From: Nocardioides panacisoli
Lineage (GTDB): Bacteria; Actinomycetota; Actinomycetes; Propionibacteriales; Nocardioidaceae
DNA length: 64,000 nucleotides
NCBI RefSeq assembly: GCF_019448235.1
Contig: NZ_CP080409.1
Coordinates: 2,356,001-2,420,000 of the forward strand
Direction of reading: 5' to 3'
The notes beneath the pieces were generated by a model. It saw only the letters and a list, made by a program, of their open reading frames with translations. It ran no database searches and was not told the origin of the DNA. How positions within the stretch are numbered: position 1 is the first letter of the stretch; each line of letters begins with the position of its first letter. Below are positions 1 to 9,067 of this stretch, in pieces. Position numbers and translations under genes: made by a program.

Positions 1-1
1 G

Positions 2-250
2 CTCACCCACGCGACCGCGGGGTTCGTCGACCCGGGCTTCTCCGGTCACGTGACCCTGGAGCTGGCGAACGTGGCGACGCTGCCGATCAAGCTCTACCCG
101 GGGATGAAGATCGGGCAGTTCTGCTTCTTCCGACTCACCTCGGCCTCCGAGCACCCCTACGGCTCGGCGAAGTACGGGTCGCGCTACCAGGGCCAGCGGG
201 GCCCGACGCCGTCGCGCTCCTACCAGGGATTCCACCGCACGCAGATCTGA
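2..250 (+). CDS. dcd: dCTP deaminase, C-terminal part (cut by window start)
   Basis: Only the last 82 residues are visible and the frame is open to the window edge. They carry the trimer-core strand [15 protein letters not shown], the stretch [15 protein letters not shown] and the C-terminal lid [16 protein letters not shown], all typical of dCTP deaminase. The enzyme deaminates dCTP to dUTP for thymidylate synthesis in the cytoplasm. Actinobacterial forms are often bifunctional (deaminase plus dUTPase), but the residues that decide this lie outside the window. The gene ends 54 bp before the next one, and no clear terminator hairpin is visible after the stop. Confidence 0.93.
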   Translation, partial: LTHATAGFVDPGFSGHVTLELANVATLPIKLYPGMKIGQFCFFRLTSASEHPYGSAKYGSRYQGQRGPTPSRSYQGFHRTQI

Positions 251-272
251 CCGCACACCGGCCGCGTTGGTC

Positions 273-289
273 AGGTTAGGCAACCCTCA
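273..289 (+). promoter_or_regulatory. DtxR/IdeR-type iron box
   Basis: AGGTTAGGCAACCCTCA matches the known actinobacterial iron-box core AGGTTAGGCTAACCTAA at 14 of 17 positions by eye. It lies directly upstream of the -10-like TAGGCT (292-297) of the siderophore-interacting protein gene, where a bound repressor would block RNA polymerase. Iron-dependent repression of such genes by DtxR/IdeR is well established; the assignment here is by motif match only. Confidence 0.65.
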
Positions 290-291
290 GT

Positions 292-297
292 TAGGCT
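292..297 (+). promoter_or_regulatory. -10 box of a probable leaderless promoter
   Basis: TAGGCT sits exactly 7 nt before the ATG at 305, which would place the transcription start at or next to the start codon. There is no Shine-Dalgarno sequence in between (CGCCGGC). This fits a leaderless mRNA for the siderophore-interacting protein. A -35-like TTGGTC lies at 267-272, with a 19-bp spacer. Confidence 0.5.
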
Positions 298-304
298 CGC
301 CGGC

Positions 305-1291
305 ATGACCACCTCCAGCAACACCTACGTCGCCAGCCTGCCCATGGTGCTGGACCGCGTCACCGCCCGTTCGGTGCAGCGGGTCAGCCCCTCGGTCGTG
401 CGCATCGAGCTGGCCGGCGACTGCCTCGCCGAGTTCGGCGTCCCCGGTGACGTCCACGACCAGCGCATCAAGCTGGTCTTCCCCGGCGCCGCCGGCACCC
501 TCCCCTCCTTCGAGGGGATGGACGAGTCCTGGTGGAGCACGTGGCTGGAGCTGCCCGAGGAGGAGCGCGGCTCGATGCGCACCTACACCATCCGCGACGT
601 CCTCGGCAGCGGCACCGACACCCGCCTCGTGGTCGACATCGTCGTCCACGAGCCCACCAGTGGCGGGCCCGAGGGAGCGGGCAATGCCTGGGCGCTCCGC
701 GCGAACGCCGGCGACCAGCTGGTCATCATCTGCCCGCGGCGCGGCCACGAGTTCGGCGGCATCGAGTGGGCACCCGGCGACGCCTCACGCCTGCTCATCG
801 TCGGCGACGAGACCGCTGCCCCCGCGATCCGCGGCGTCCTGCGCGACCTTCCCGCCGACGCGCGTGGCGCGGTGTTCCTCGAGACCGTGACCGATGCCGA
901 CGTCTACGACGACATGCCGGGCCCTGACGGCGTCGAGGTCACCTGGCTGCCACGCAACGGCCGCCCGCGCGGCGAGGACCTGCACGCCGCCGCCATCGCC
1001 CACCTCACCGGTGGCGCCGCCGATGCCACCTACGACACGGGCGTGCCCGACGACGCCATCGACCCCAACCTCTGGGAGACCCCGGTCTACTCCTCCTCCG
1101 GCGAGGACACGGCCACCTCGACGGCGGTCCCGAGCGAGGGGACGCCGTACGCCGGGCTGTATGCGTGGATCGCCGGCGAGTCGAAGGTCGTCACCGGCCT
1201 GCGCCGACAGCTGGTCAAGGACCTGGGCATCGACCGCCGCCAGGTCGCCTTCATGGGCTACTGGCGCGAGGGCGTCGCCATGCGCTCCTGA
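305..1291 (+). CDS. Siderophore-interacting protein (FAD-dependent ferric-siderophore reductase)
   Basis: A 328-residue cytoplasmic flavoprotein that releases iron from imported ferric siderophores by reduction with NAD(P)H. The FAD-binding half holds RTYTIR at 92-97, the family's flavin motif. The nucleotide-binding half starts at LLIVGDETAAPAI (about 163-175) and the C-terminus has YAWIAGES and QVAFMGYWREG, both hallmarks of the SIP family. Between residues 230 and 280 there is an acidic, low-complexity insert (TGVPDDAIDPNLWETP and following). Upstream are an iron box (273-289) and a -10 box 7 nt before the ATG, so the gene is probably de-repressed under iron starvation and translated from a leaderless message. 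No siderophore biosynthesis or transport gene is next to it. Confidence 0.9.
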   Translation: MTTSSNTYVASLPMVLDRVTARSVQRVSPSVVRIELAGDCLAEFGVPGDVHDQRIKLVFPGAAGTLPSFEGMDESWWSTWLELPEEERGSMRTYTIRDVLGSGTDTRLVVDIVVHEPTSGGPEGAGNAWALRANAGDQLVIICPRRGHEFGGIEWAPGDASRLLIVGDETAAPAIRGVLRDLPADARGAVFLETVTDADVYDDMPGPDGVEVTWLPRNGRPRGEDLHAAAIAHLTGGAADATYDTGVPDDAIDPNLWETPVYSSSGEDTATSTAVPSEGTPYAGLYAWIAGESKVVTGLRRQLVKDLGIDRRQVAFMGYWREGVAMRS

Positions 1292-1320
1292 GCGACGACA
1301 ACTGCCGACTCGACCGGCAA

Positions 1321-1354
1321 GAAGTGAGCACTCGGCGGAGGGAAGTGAGCACTC
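1321..1354. repeat. 13-bp direct repeat between convergent genes
   Basis: GAAGTGAGCACTC occurs at 1321-1333 and again at 1342-1354, a 21-bp period (two helical turns). The second copy runs into the stop codon of the acyl-CoA synthetase gene. A short TGCCG/CGGCA dyad lies just before it (1303-1319). No function is evident; it could belong to a dispersed intergenic repeat or be a chance duplication. Confidence 0.5.
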
Positions 1355-2975
1355 AACCCTCTCCGAGGCCCAGCTCGGCGGCGGCGCGCTCGCGCATCTC
1401 GACCTTGCGGACCTTGCCGGTCACGGTCATCGGGAACTCCTCGACGACCATCACGTAGCGCGGGATCTTGTAGTGGGCGAGCCTGCCGGTGGCGAACTCG
1501 CGGACGCCGTCGGCATCCAGGGGCGCCGCCCCGGCCTTGACCCGGATCCAGGCACACAGCTCCTCGCCGTACTTCTCGTCCGGGACGCCGATCACCTGGG
1601 CGTCCTCGACGTCGGGATGGGTGTAGAGGAACTCCTCCACCTCGCGGGGATAGATGTTCTCCCCGCCGCGGATGACCATGTCCTTGATGCGGCCGACGAT
1701 GTTGCAGTAGCCGTCCTCGCGCATCACGGCGAGGTCGCCGGTGTGCATCCAGCCGTCGGCGTCGATGGACTCCGCCGTGCGCTCCTCGTCGTCCCAGTAG
1801 CCGAGCATCACCGAGTAGCCGCGGGTGCAGAACTCGCCCGCCTCGCCGCGCGGCACCGTCTCCCCCGTCACCGGGTCCACGACCTTGATCTCCACGTGGG
1901 CGGCCGCCCGACCGATGGTCTCGGTACGCCGTTCGAGGTCGTCGTCGACGCGGGTCTGGCAGCTCACCGGGGAGGTCTCGGTCATGCCGTAGGCGATCGA
2001 GACCTCGGCCATGTGCATGTCGTTGACGCAGCGCTTCATGACCTCGACCGGGCAGATCGAGCCGGCCATGATGCCGGTGCGCAGCGACCCGAGGTCGAAG
2101 CCGTCGAAGTCGGGGTGGTGCTGCATCGCGATGAACATCGTCGGGACGCCGTAGACCCCGGTGCACCGCTCGTCCTGCACGGCCTGCAGCGTGATCGCGG
2201 GGTCGAAGCCCGGCGCGGGGATCACCATGGTCGCGCCGTGGGTGGTGCAGCCGAGGTTGCCCATCACCATTCCGAAGCAGTGGTAGAAGGGCACCGGGAT
2301 GCAGAGCCGGTCGGCGGCGGTGAACGCGATGGTCTCGGTGACGAAGTAGCCGTTGTTGAGGATGTTGCGGTGGCTCAGCGTGGCGCCCTTGGGGTAGCCG
2401 GTCGTCCCCGAGGTGTACTGGATGTTGATCGGGTCCTCCGGCCGCAGGTCCCGTGCCCGCTGCGTGAGGACGTCGGCCGGCTGCTCGCGGCCGGCGGCGA
2501 CGAGGTCGTCCCAGTCGTCGGTGTCGACGTAGATCGTCCGCTCGAGCGTCGGGCACTGGCTCGCGGTCTCCTCGACCATCGCCCGGTAGTCGCTGGTCCG
2601 GAACGACGTCGTCGCGAGCAGGAGCCGCATCCCGGAGTGGTTGACGGCGTAGGCAAACTCGTGGGTCCGGTAGGACGGGTTGACGTTGACCAGGATCGCG
2701 CCCGCCTTGGCGGTGGCGTACTGCGTGATCGTCCACTCCGCGCAGTTCGGTGCCCAGATCCCGACCCGGTCACCCTGGGCGATGCCGAGCGCGATCAGGC
2801 CGCGGGCCACCTCGTCGACGGCGTGGTCGAACTCGCGGTAGGTCCACCGGCGTCCCGTGGCGACCTCGACGAGCGCCTCCTCGTCGGGGTACGCCGCGAC
2901 GGTGCGTTCGAGGTTCGCCCCGATGGTCTCCTCGAGCAGGGGCGTCGTGGTCTCTCCGGCGGCGTAGGACTCCAT
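1353..2975 (-). CDS. Fatty-acyl-CoA synthetase (AMP-binding, FadD-like)
   Basis: A 540-residue ANL-superfamily ligase that activates a fatty acid to acyl-AMP and then acyl-CoA. The P-loop [11 protein letters not shown] is at 187-197, the adenine/A5 motif GMTETSPVS follows, then the hinge region MHTGDLAVM ... [16 protein letters not shown]. The catalytic lysine motif [10 protein letters not shown] lies near the C-terminus. The ATG start at 2975 opens the region of family homology; an open frame extends upstream through the neighbouring gene's antisense strand but has no family resemblance. It lies 49 bp downstream of the EtfD gene on the same strand, with a strong hairpin between them. The two make metabolic sense together, since EtfD feeds beta-oxidation electrons to menaquinone. 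Chain-length preference cannot be read from the sequence. Confidence 0.93.
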   Translation of the reverse strand: MESYAAGETTTPLLEETIGANLERTVAAYPDEEALVEVATGRRWTYREFDHAVDEVARGLIALGIAQGDRVGIWAPNCAEWTITQYATAKAGAILVNVNPSYRTHEFAYAVNHSGMRLLLATTSFRTSDYRAMVEETASQCPTLERTIYVDTDDWDDLVAAGREQPADVLTQRARDLRPEDPINIQYTSGTTGYPKGATLSHRNILNNGYFVTETIAFTAADRLCIPVPFYHCFGMVMGNLGCTTHGATMVIPAPGFDPAITLQAVQDERCTGVYGVPTMFIAMQHHPDFDGFDLGSLRTGIMAGSICPVEVMKRCVNDMHMAEVSIAYGMTETSPVSCQTRVDDDLERRTETIGRAAAHVEIKVVDPVTGETVPRGEAGEFCTRGYSVMLGYWDDEERTAESIDADGWMHTGDLAVMREDGYCNIVGRIKDMVIRGGENIYPREVEEFLYTHPDVEDAQVIGVPDEKYGEELCAWIRVKAGAAPLDADGVREFATGRLAHYKIPRYVMVVEEFPMTVTGKVRKVEMRERAAAELGLGEG

Positions 2976-2994
2976 CGGACCATCGTGGACCCCG

Positions 2995-3018
2995 GGGGCG
3001 GGTGATGCCACCCGCCCC
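2995..3018 (-). terminator. Hairpin after the EtfD gene
   Basis: GGGGCGGGTG and CACCCGCCCC form a perfect 10-bp stem with a 4-nt ATGC loop, starting 6 nt past the EtfD stop codon. There is no T-tract, as is usual for actinobacterial terminators. It would separate EtfD from the acyl-CoA synthetase or lower read-through. Confidence 0.6.
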
Positions 3019-3024
3019 ACGGGA

Positions 3025-6000
3025 TCACAGGTCGAACAGGGAGTCCGATCCGCTGATGTCGGCGTCGGTGCGGGGCTGGTGGGCGGGCCCGGAGGACTTC
3101 GGTGCCGGCTTCTCCTGCTCCGGCTCCTCCTCGGACTCGACCTGCTCGGTCTCGTCCGGCGCGTCCCCGGACTCGTCGTCCTGCGCCGCCTCGTCCTGCG
3201 CGGGCTCCTTCGACTCCTCGGGCTCGGGCGACTTCGCCTCGGGCTCGGGCTCGGGCGCCTTCGCGGCGGGCGCGGGCTCGGGCGCCTCGATGTCGAACAA
3301 CGACCCCGACCCGATCTCGGTCGCCGGCTCCGCCGGGGCGCTCGCCGCGCTCGCGGTGGGCTCCTCGGTCGGCGCGGTGTCCTGACCGGTGTCCTGCTCC
3401 TCGGCCGCCGGCTCCGACGCGGGCTCCGGCTCCGGCTCGGGCGCCTTCGCGGCGGGCGCGGGCTCGGGCGCCTCGATGTCGAACAACGACCCCGACCCGA
3501 TCTCGGTGGCGGGCGCGGGCGACTCCTCGGCGGCCGGCTCGGCGGGCTTCTCTGCCTCGGGTGCCTTCTCGGCCGCGGCAGGCTCGGCGGACGCGGTGTC
3601 GGCAGCAGGCTCCGCCGGTGCCGGCTTCTCCGCCTCCTGCGTCGGCGCGACGTCGAAGAGGGAGCCACCGGACCCGAGGTCGGCCTCGGGCTCGGCCGGC
3701 TTCTCCGGCGCCTTGTCCTCGGGCTCGGCCGTGGCATCCGCAGGCTCGGCCTTGGCCTGGGTGGACTCGGCCGGGGTGTCGAAGAGTGAACCGCCCTCGT
3801 CGAAGAGCGAGCCGTCCTCGCCGCCGGACTTCTCGGGGGCCGACGCGGTGTCCCCGGCCGGCTCCTCGGCGGGCGTGTCGAAGAGGGAACCGCCCGAGGA
3901 CGGTGCCGGCGTCGAGGCGGGCTCGGCGTCGGCGTCATCGAACATCGAGCTCGGGTCGTCGAACATCGACGTACCGCCGGAGGCCTTCGCGTTGGCCCCG
4001 ACGTCCTCGGTGTCGGTGACCGTGTCCTCGGTGATCGTGGCGTCCCCGGCCTCGGGCTCGGCCTTCTCCTCGGTGGCCACGGCCGCGCCCGCCGGCGCGC
4101 CCTCGCCCGGCGCGAGCTTCGTGGCCTGGGTGCCCTTGACCGAGGCCAGCAGCATCTGCGCGACGTCGAGGACCTCGACCTCCTCGCGGGCACCACCGTC
4201 GGCCTGCATCTTGGTCAGGCCGTCGGAGAGCATCACGCGGCAGAAGGGGCAGCCGACGGCGATCTGGTCCGCGCCGGTCCCGACGGCCTCGTCGGTGCGG
4301 TTGAGGTTGATCCGCGAGCCGAGCTTCTCCTCCATCCACATGCGGGCACCACCGGCACCGCAGCAGAAGGACCGCTCGCCCGAGCGCTCCATCTCCTTGT
4401 ACTCCGCGCCGGGCATGATCTGCAGCAGCTCGCGGGGCGGCTCGTAGACCTGGTTGTGGCGCCCGATGAAGCACGGGTCGTGGTAGGTGATGGACCGCTG
4501 GTGGGCCCCGGCACCGTCGGCCACCGGGGTGAGCTTGCCCTCGCGCACCAGCTGGTTGAGCAGCTGGGTGTGGTGGACGACCTCGAGCTCGACGCCGAGG
4601 TCCTTGTACTCGTTGCGCAGGGTGTTGAAGCAGTGGGCGCAGGTCGAGACGACCTTCTTGACCTTGTACTCCTTGAAGGTCTCGACGTTCTGCTGCGCGA
4701 GCCCCTGGTAGACGAACTCGTTGCCCGCGCGACGGGCGGCGTCGCCGGTGCAGGTCTCGCCGTTGCCGAGCACACCGAAGGAGACACCGGCCATGTCCAG
4801 CAGCTCGGCCACGGCCCGGGTGGTCTTCTTGGCACGGTCCTCATAGGCACCCGCGCAGCCGACCCAGAACAGCCAGTCGACCTCGTCGAGGGACTCGATG
4901 TCCTTGCCGACGACCTTGACGTCGACGTCGAGGCCCTGGGTCCAGTCCAGCCGGGCACTGGCGGACATGTTCCACGGGTTGCCCTTGTTCTCCATGCCCT
5001 TGAAGAGGCCGTTGAGCTCGGAGGGGAAGTTGGACTCGACCAGCGTCTGGTAGCGACGCATGTCGATGATGTGGTCGACGTGCTCGATGTCAACGGGGCA
5101 CTGCTGCACGCAGGCGCCGCAGTTGGTGCAGGACCACAGCACGTCCTCGTCGATGACGAAGTCGCCGTCCTCGGGGTTGTAGAACCAGTCGCTCCACGCG
5201 ACGTCCTCGGTGTTGTCGCCGGCCTTGCCGACCAGCGCCTTCTCCCCGTCGCCGCCGGCGTTGGCATAGGCGTGCTCGCGCAGGCCCATCATCAGCAGCT
5301 TCGGCGAGAGGGGCTTCTCGGTGTTCCAGGCCGGGCACTGCGACTGGCAGCGGCCGCACTCGGTGCAGGTGGTGAAGTCGAGGATGCCCTTCCAGGAGAA
5401 GTCCTGGATGGACCCGGCGCCGAGGGTGGAGTCCTCGTCCATCTCCTCGAGGTCGTCCAGGCCGACCGGCTCGCCGTTCATCATCATCGGCTTGACCGCG
5501 CCCAGCGCGGTGCCGCCGTCGCCCTCGCGCTTGAACCAGATGTTGAACCAGGCGGTGAACCGGTGCCACGCGATGCCCATGGTGAGGTTGCGGGCGATGA
5601 CCATGAGCCAGACCATCGCCAGCGCGATCTTGAACATCGCGATGAAGTAGATGATCTGCTCGTTGGCACCGGCGCTGCTGGGGTAGATCTCCGCGAGCCA
5701 GGAGGCCAGCGGGAAGTGGGCGCGGGTGGCGACGTCGGTGTGGCCCTCGGCGACGCCGAGGTTGTACTCCGCGGCGCGGATGAACAGGATCGCGCCACCC
5801 TCGAGCAGGGCGAGGTACTCCACGAAGTAGGCCTGCCACTGCGTGGAGCCGTAGAACCGGCTGTCGCGTCCCTCGGTGCGCGGGTGGTGCTTCTGCCGGT
5901 AGATGATCAGGAAGATGATGCCGATGCTGCTCAGCAGGCCGATGAACTCGGCGAACCACTCGTAGGGGTACCAGTGGCCGAAGACCGGCCAGACCCACTC

Positions 6001-6285
6001 GGGGTCGAAGAGCTGGAAGTAGGCGCCGAGCACCGCGGTGGAGAGGAAGAGGAACGCCGCGTAAACGAACCAGTGCATGATGCCGACCCAGGTCCACTGC
6101 AGCATGCGCGTGTGGAGGAAGGTCTCCTTGAGCATGGTGAGCGTGCGCTGCACCGGCTGGTCGGTGCGGCGGGCCGGCTGGCCCACCCGGATGACACCGA
6201 GCATGGACGTCACCGCGTTCGCCGTGAGCACCACTGCGACCGCAGTGAGTGCGAACGAGACCACGATCGCGAAGATCTGCAACAT
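3025..6285 (-). CDS. etfD: EtfD-like membrane Fe-S oxidoreductase (ETF:menaquinone reductase) with long repetitive tail
   Basis: A 1086-residue protein related to mycobacterial Rv0338c/EtfD, which passes electrons from beta-oxidation flavoprotein ETF to menaquinone. The N-terminal 240 residues hold about five hydrophobic helices (1-30, 66-90, 112-130, 155-172, 208-232) as in NarI-like quinone-binding domains. Two 4Fe-4S motifs follow: C307-x2-C310-x2-C313-x3-C317 and C386-x2-C389-x2-C392-x3-C396. Then come two CCG domains with [10 protein letters not shown] and [12 protein letters not shown]. From about residue 720 the protein becomes a disordered, acidic, Pro/Ala/Glu-rich tail of some 365 residues with nine S(L/M)FD motifs, including the extreme C-terminus SDSLFDL. 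Two of these lie in identical 74-bp DNA repeats. The enzymatic core is standard; the tail is unusual. Transcription probably starts in the 155-bp gap upstream. Confidence 0.92.
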   Translation of the reverse strand: MLQIFAIVVSFALTAVAVVLTANAVTSMLGVIRVGQPARRTDQPVQRTLTMLKETFLHTRMLQWTWVGIMHWFVYAAFLFLSTAVLGAYFQLFDPEWVWPVFGHWYPYEWFAEFIGLLSSIGIIFLIIYRQKHHPRTEGRDSRFYGSTQWQAYFVEYLALLEGGAILFIRAAEYNLGVAEGHTDVATRAHFPLASWLAEIYPSSAGANEQIIYFIAMFKIALAMVWLMVIARNLTMGIAWHRFTAWFNIWFKREGDGGTALGAVKPMMMNGEPVGLDDLEEMDEDSTLGAGSIQDFSWKGILDFTTCTECGRCQSQCPAWNTEKPLSPKLLMMGLREHAYANAGGDGEKALVGKAGDNTEDVAWSDWFYNPEDGDFVIDEDVLWSCTNCGACVQQCPVDIEHVDHIIDMRRYQTLVESNFPSELNGLFKGMENKGNPWNMSASARLDWTQGLDVDVKVVGKDIESLDEVDWLFWVGCAGAYEDRAKKTTRAVAELLDMAGVSFGVLGNGETCTGDAARRAGNEFVYQGLAQQNVETFKEYKVKKVVSTCAHCFNTLRNEYKDLGVELEVVHHTQLLNQLVREGKLTPVADGAGAHQRSITYHDPCFIGRHNQVYEPPRELLQIMPGAEYKEMERSGERSFCCGAGGARMWMEEKLGSRINLNRTDEAVGTGADQIAVGCPFCRVMLSDGLTKMQADGGAREEVEVLDVAQMLLASVKGTQATKLAPGEGAPAGAAVATEEKAEPEAGDATITEDTVTDTEDVGANAKASGGTSMFDDPSSMFDDADAEPASTPAPSSGGSLFDTPAEEPAGDTASAPEKSGGEDGSLFDEGGSLFDTPAESTQAKAEPADATAEPEDKAPEKPAEPEADLGSGGSLFDVAPTQEAEKPAPAEPAADTASAEPAAAEKAPEAEKPAEPAAEESPAPATEIGSGSLFDIEAPEPAPAAKAPEPEPEPASEPAAEEQDTGQDTAPTEEPTASAASAPAEPATEIGSGSLFDIEAPEPAPAAKAPEPEPEAKSPEPEESKEPAQDEAAQDDESGDAPDETEQVESEEEPEQEKPAPKSSGPAHQPRTDADISGSDSLFDL
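3248..3507. repeat. Two identical 74-bp direct repeats inside the EtfD tail coding region
   Basis: Positions 3248-3321 and 3434-3507 appear identical by eye over 74 bp, 186 bp (62 codons) apart, so the repeat keeps the reading frame. Each encodes the stretch around [16 protein letters not shown]. This is a recent in-frame duplication within the low-complexity tail, and a site where copy number could change by recombination or slippage. Confidence 0.9.
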
Positions 6286-6440
6286 TTTCTCTAACGCTCC
6301 TCGGCTCAGGACGCGGGCCTGCGGGTGAGCCTAGGCCCCACTCCCCCCGTCCGCGCTGCAAGGGAAGCCTTACTACGGTCGGGGTTCCTCGATCCTACCG
6401 TCGGGTAACTTACCGCGCCGGTGGTTCCGCCGACGACCGG

Positions 6441-8987
6441 TCAGCGTGAGACACGGACCACGTTGCCCCCGGCGTCGAACGCGATCCGCAGCCGGACCTC
6501 GTCGCCGTTGCCGCGCTCGGCACAGATCTCGAAGGCGTCCCCGAGTCGTTGGTGGGGCTGGCCCACCGCCTGCAGCACCTCGCGGGTTCCCATGCCCGGC
6601 CGGACCTCGCGGCGGACCGCGGCCGGCGTGAGGCGCCGGTCCGGGTTGCGGCACGAGTCCGGCGCGATGCCGGTCGCCCGCTCCCACATCTGCAGGTAGG
6701 CCTCGGCGCCGCGGGTCATGTCCTCGACGATGGCGTCGCCGTCGCCGTTCTGGCGGTCCGCGATCCGGCGCAGGTCCTCGATCCAGTCCGGGTAGAGGCC
6801 GTACTGCGCGACCCCGTCGACGTTGATGTCCCAGGTCCGCTCACCGGCGGTCTGCCGATCGATCTCAACGCCACCCAGACCCGTGAACGGGTAGGTCACC
6901 GGGTTCGGCACGTCGGCGCCGCGCGGGTCGCCCTGGGCACCGAGGCCGTTGATGTCGGCGCCGAAGCCGAACCCGAAGTAGTAGCGGTCGTCGGCCCACC
7001 CGAGATGGCGACGCCACTTCTGCACGAACCCCTCGGCGTCACCGGCGTAGGGCGTGATGAACCCGCCCGCCTCGTAGATGCGCGGGTAGGTGTCGGGCGT
7101 GGACCAGGAGTGGGAGGAGATGACGCCCTGGTGGCCCAGGTCCTCGATGGTGTCCATCGCGGTGGCACGGGCCTTCACGCTGAGGTGGTCGGGGTCGAAG
7201 ATCATGTCCCGGTCGGCCAGGGCCTCGATGGTGTGGGTGCCGAGGTCGGTCAGGCCGCGCCGGTTGCAGTGGGCGGGCTGCTGGTAGAGCGGCACCGCCG
7301 GCAGCACGTCGCCGAAGACCTTGCCGATCGCGCCGAAGAGCGCGTCCTGCTGGCCGGCCGAGATGTCGGGCAACGTCAACTGCGGGTTGTCGTGGCTCTC
7401 ACCGTCGGCCGGCTCGCAGTGCTCCATGTCCCAGAACGTGCCGGTCTCGAGGAAGTTGGCGGCGTTGACGGCCACGCCCACCTCGCCGGCGTCACCGGCG
7501 ACCCCGGCCAGTGCGTTGTCGAACTTGTTGACCAGCTCCATCTGCCGGACCCCGAGGTCGTGCATCTCGTCGAGCTGGGCGTCGATGTCGGCGGGGTCGC
7601 AGGCGGCCACGTCGCGGCCGCCGACCTGCTTGAAGGTGCACCCGAACGGCACGCTCGTCTCGATGCCCATCACGACCGCGAGCTTGCCGGCGTTGATCAC
7701 CTCGCGCGCCTCGAACGGGTCGGTCACGATGCGGTAGAACCCGCGGCCGGGGCCGCCGTACTGGGCGTCGACGTAGTCCTGCAGCTCATACATCCGCTGG
7801 GCCTGGAGCCGCAGCGAGTCCATGTCGTCGCACGAGTTCTTCTTCAACGGGTAGAGCTGGCAGAGCTTGTTGTTCTCCACCAACAGGTTGACGAAGAGCC
7901 GCTCGCCGCCGCGCCAGGCGCGCTCGAGCCACTTCCAGTAGGTGCCCTCGTGGGTCAGCGAGTTCGGGGCGGGCCAGTCCTTGAAGGTCGGCCAGCCGAC
8001 GGGGTCGTGGTACGGCTCGCCGGACAGCGCCGACTCCAGCACGCCTCCCAGGCCGAGGGTGGCGGTGTGGTCCGGGCAGTCCTGGAGGGCGGTCGGCGCC
8101 CCGTAGCGGTGCCAGGGCCGGCCGCAGTGGACGCGTCCGCCGAGGAACTCGAACGCCATCCCGTGGGTGTGGGCGTCGACGTACCCCCGGACCTCCTGGT
8201 ACGGCGTCACTCCTGCGTGCGGGTCACCGGTGACGTTGACGTCGGCCTCGGGGAAGGGGTCGCACCCCTCGGCGAGCCGGAGCCGGAAGACGGCGCCGGC
8301 CGGACGGGCGACGACGCGGTTGCCACGGACGGCGAGCTCCTTGCCGTCGGCGGCGAGCACGAAGCCGTCACCGCGTGGCGTCAGTGCCCAGTCGGCGCGG
8401 GGGTTGGGCTGCGCGACCAGCTTGGCCCACGAGGTGACCACCGCCCAGGCGAGCTCCCCGTCGGCGGTGTGCAGCAGGTAGCTGCCCAGGTCGGTCGCCT
8501 GGAAGCGGAAGGGCGTGGGGGTGTCGGACAGCTGCACGCGAGTGCCGGTGGTGGCGAGGAAGCGGCCGTCCGGTGCGCGGACCGTGTAGCAGCCGCCGGC
8601 CATCTCGTAGCGGTCGGCGGGCACGCTCGACCGCTCGCGGGCGAAGGAGGCGGTGGTGAGCTCAGGGTCGGGCAGGTCGCGCTCGGCGGCGACGAACTGC
8701 TCGGCGTCGTCCCGTTCCGCGGCCGTGGTGGGGTCGACGGTGTCCTCTCCGGTGACCGCCGCGCGGGAGACCGAGTTCTTGGTGGCCGGGTCACTGTGGT
8801 CGTGGTCCGGGGTGCCGGGGAGGTGCGCGTGGCCCGACGGTGCGTCGGCGAGCAGCTGCGCGTCGGCCGCGACGACCGACCCTCCCCCGCCGGGGGCGAT
8901 CACCGCGACGGCGATCACCGCGGCCGCGGCGGCCCCGGTGATCGCGAGGTGGCGGGTGGTCGTGCGCGTGCTTCGCCCGGTGCCCAT
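6441..8987 (-). CDS. Secreted or membrane-anchored M19-like metallo-hydrolase
   Basis: 848 residues. The N-terminus has basic residues then a hydrophobic segment (LAITGAAAAAVIAVAVIA), so it is exported or anchored. Residues about 110-250 look like a beta-trefoil (repeats such as FRFQATDLGSYLLHT and FVLAADGKELAV). The main domain opens with the metal motif VDAHTHG and contains DLGVRQMELVNKFDNALAG and FDPDHLSVKA ... GVISSHSW, patterns of the amidohydrolase-like TIM barrel of membrane dipeptidases (M19). The C-terminal 60 residues (PGMGTREVLQAVGQP) resemble a SmpA/OmlA-type module. The ATG at 8987 is chosen because GGAGGG lies just upstream; a TTG 18 nt earlier would ignore that site. The substrate is unknown. 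It is divergent from the M1 peptidase, with 80 bp between. Confidence 0.75.
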   Translation of the reverse strand: MGTGRSTRTTTRHLAITGAAAAAVIAVAVIAPGGGGSVVAADAQLLADAPSGHAHLPGTPDHDHSDPATKNSVSRAAVTGEDTVDPTTAAERDDAEQFVAAERDLPDPELTTASFARERSSVPADRYEMAGGCYTVRAPDGRFLATTGTRVQLSDTPTPFRFQATDLGSYLLHTADGELAWAVVTSWAKLVAQPNPRADWALTPRGDGFVLAADGKELAVRGNRVVARPAGAVFRLRLAEGCDPFPEADVNVTGDPHAGVTPYQEVRGYVDAHTHGMAFEFLGGRVHCGRPWHRYGAPTALQDCPDHTATLGLGGVLESALSGEPYHDPVGWPTFKDWPAPNSLTHEGTYWKWLERAWRGGERLFVNLLVENNKLCQLYPLKKNSCDDMDSLRLQAQRMYELQDYVDAQYGGPGRGFYRIVTDPFEAREVINAGKLAVVMGIETSVPFGCTFKQVGGRDVAACDPADIDAQLDEMHDLGVRQMELVNKFDNALAGVAGDAGEVGVAVNAANFLETGTFWDMEHCEPADGESHDNPQLTLPDISAGQQDALFGAIGKVFGDVLPAVPLYQQPAHCNRRGLTDLGTHTIEALADRDMIFDPDHLSVKARATAMDTIEDLGHQGVISSHSWSTPDTYPRIYEAGGFITPYAGDAEGFVQKWRRHLGWADDRYYFGFGFGADINGLGAQGDPRGADVPNPVTYPFTGLGGVEIDRQTAGERTWDINVDGVAQYGLYPDWIEDLRRIADRQNGDGDAIVEDMTRGAEAYLQMWERATGIAPDSCRNPDRRLTPAAVRREVRPGMGTREVLQAVGQPHQRLGDAFEICAERGNGDEVRLRIAFDAGGNVVRVSR

Positions 8988-9067
8988 GTCCCTCCAACGA
9001 GGCAACGGCGGCCGGGTCCCGCCGCCGGCGCCGAGGCCCGTCGGGGCCCGGCAGGCATCATGGAGGG

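Noticed and set aside
3025..4130. SLFD motifs of the EtfD tail as DNA sliding-clamp binding sites
   Set aside because: They resemble the QLxLF clamp motif only in LF; the protein is a membrane electron-transfer enzyme and the Gln is missing.
8987..9005. TTG at 9005 as start of the M19-like gene
   Set aside because: The ATG at 8987 has a GGAGGG directly upstream and gives a normal signal peptide; the TTG has no ribosome binding site.
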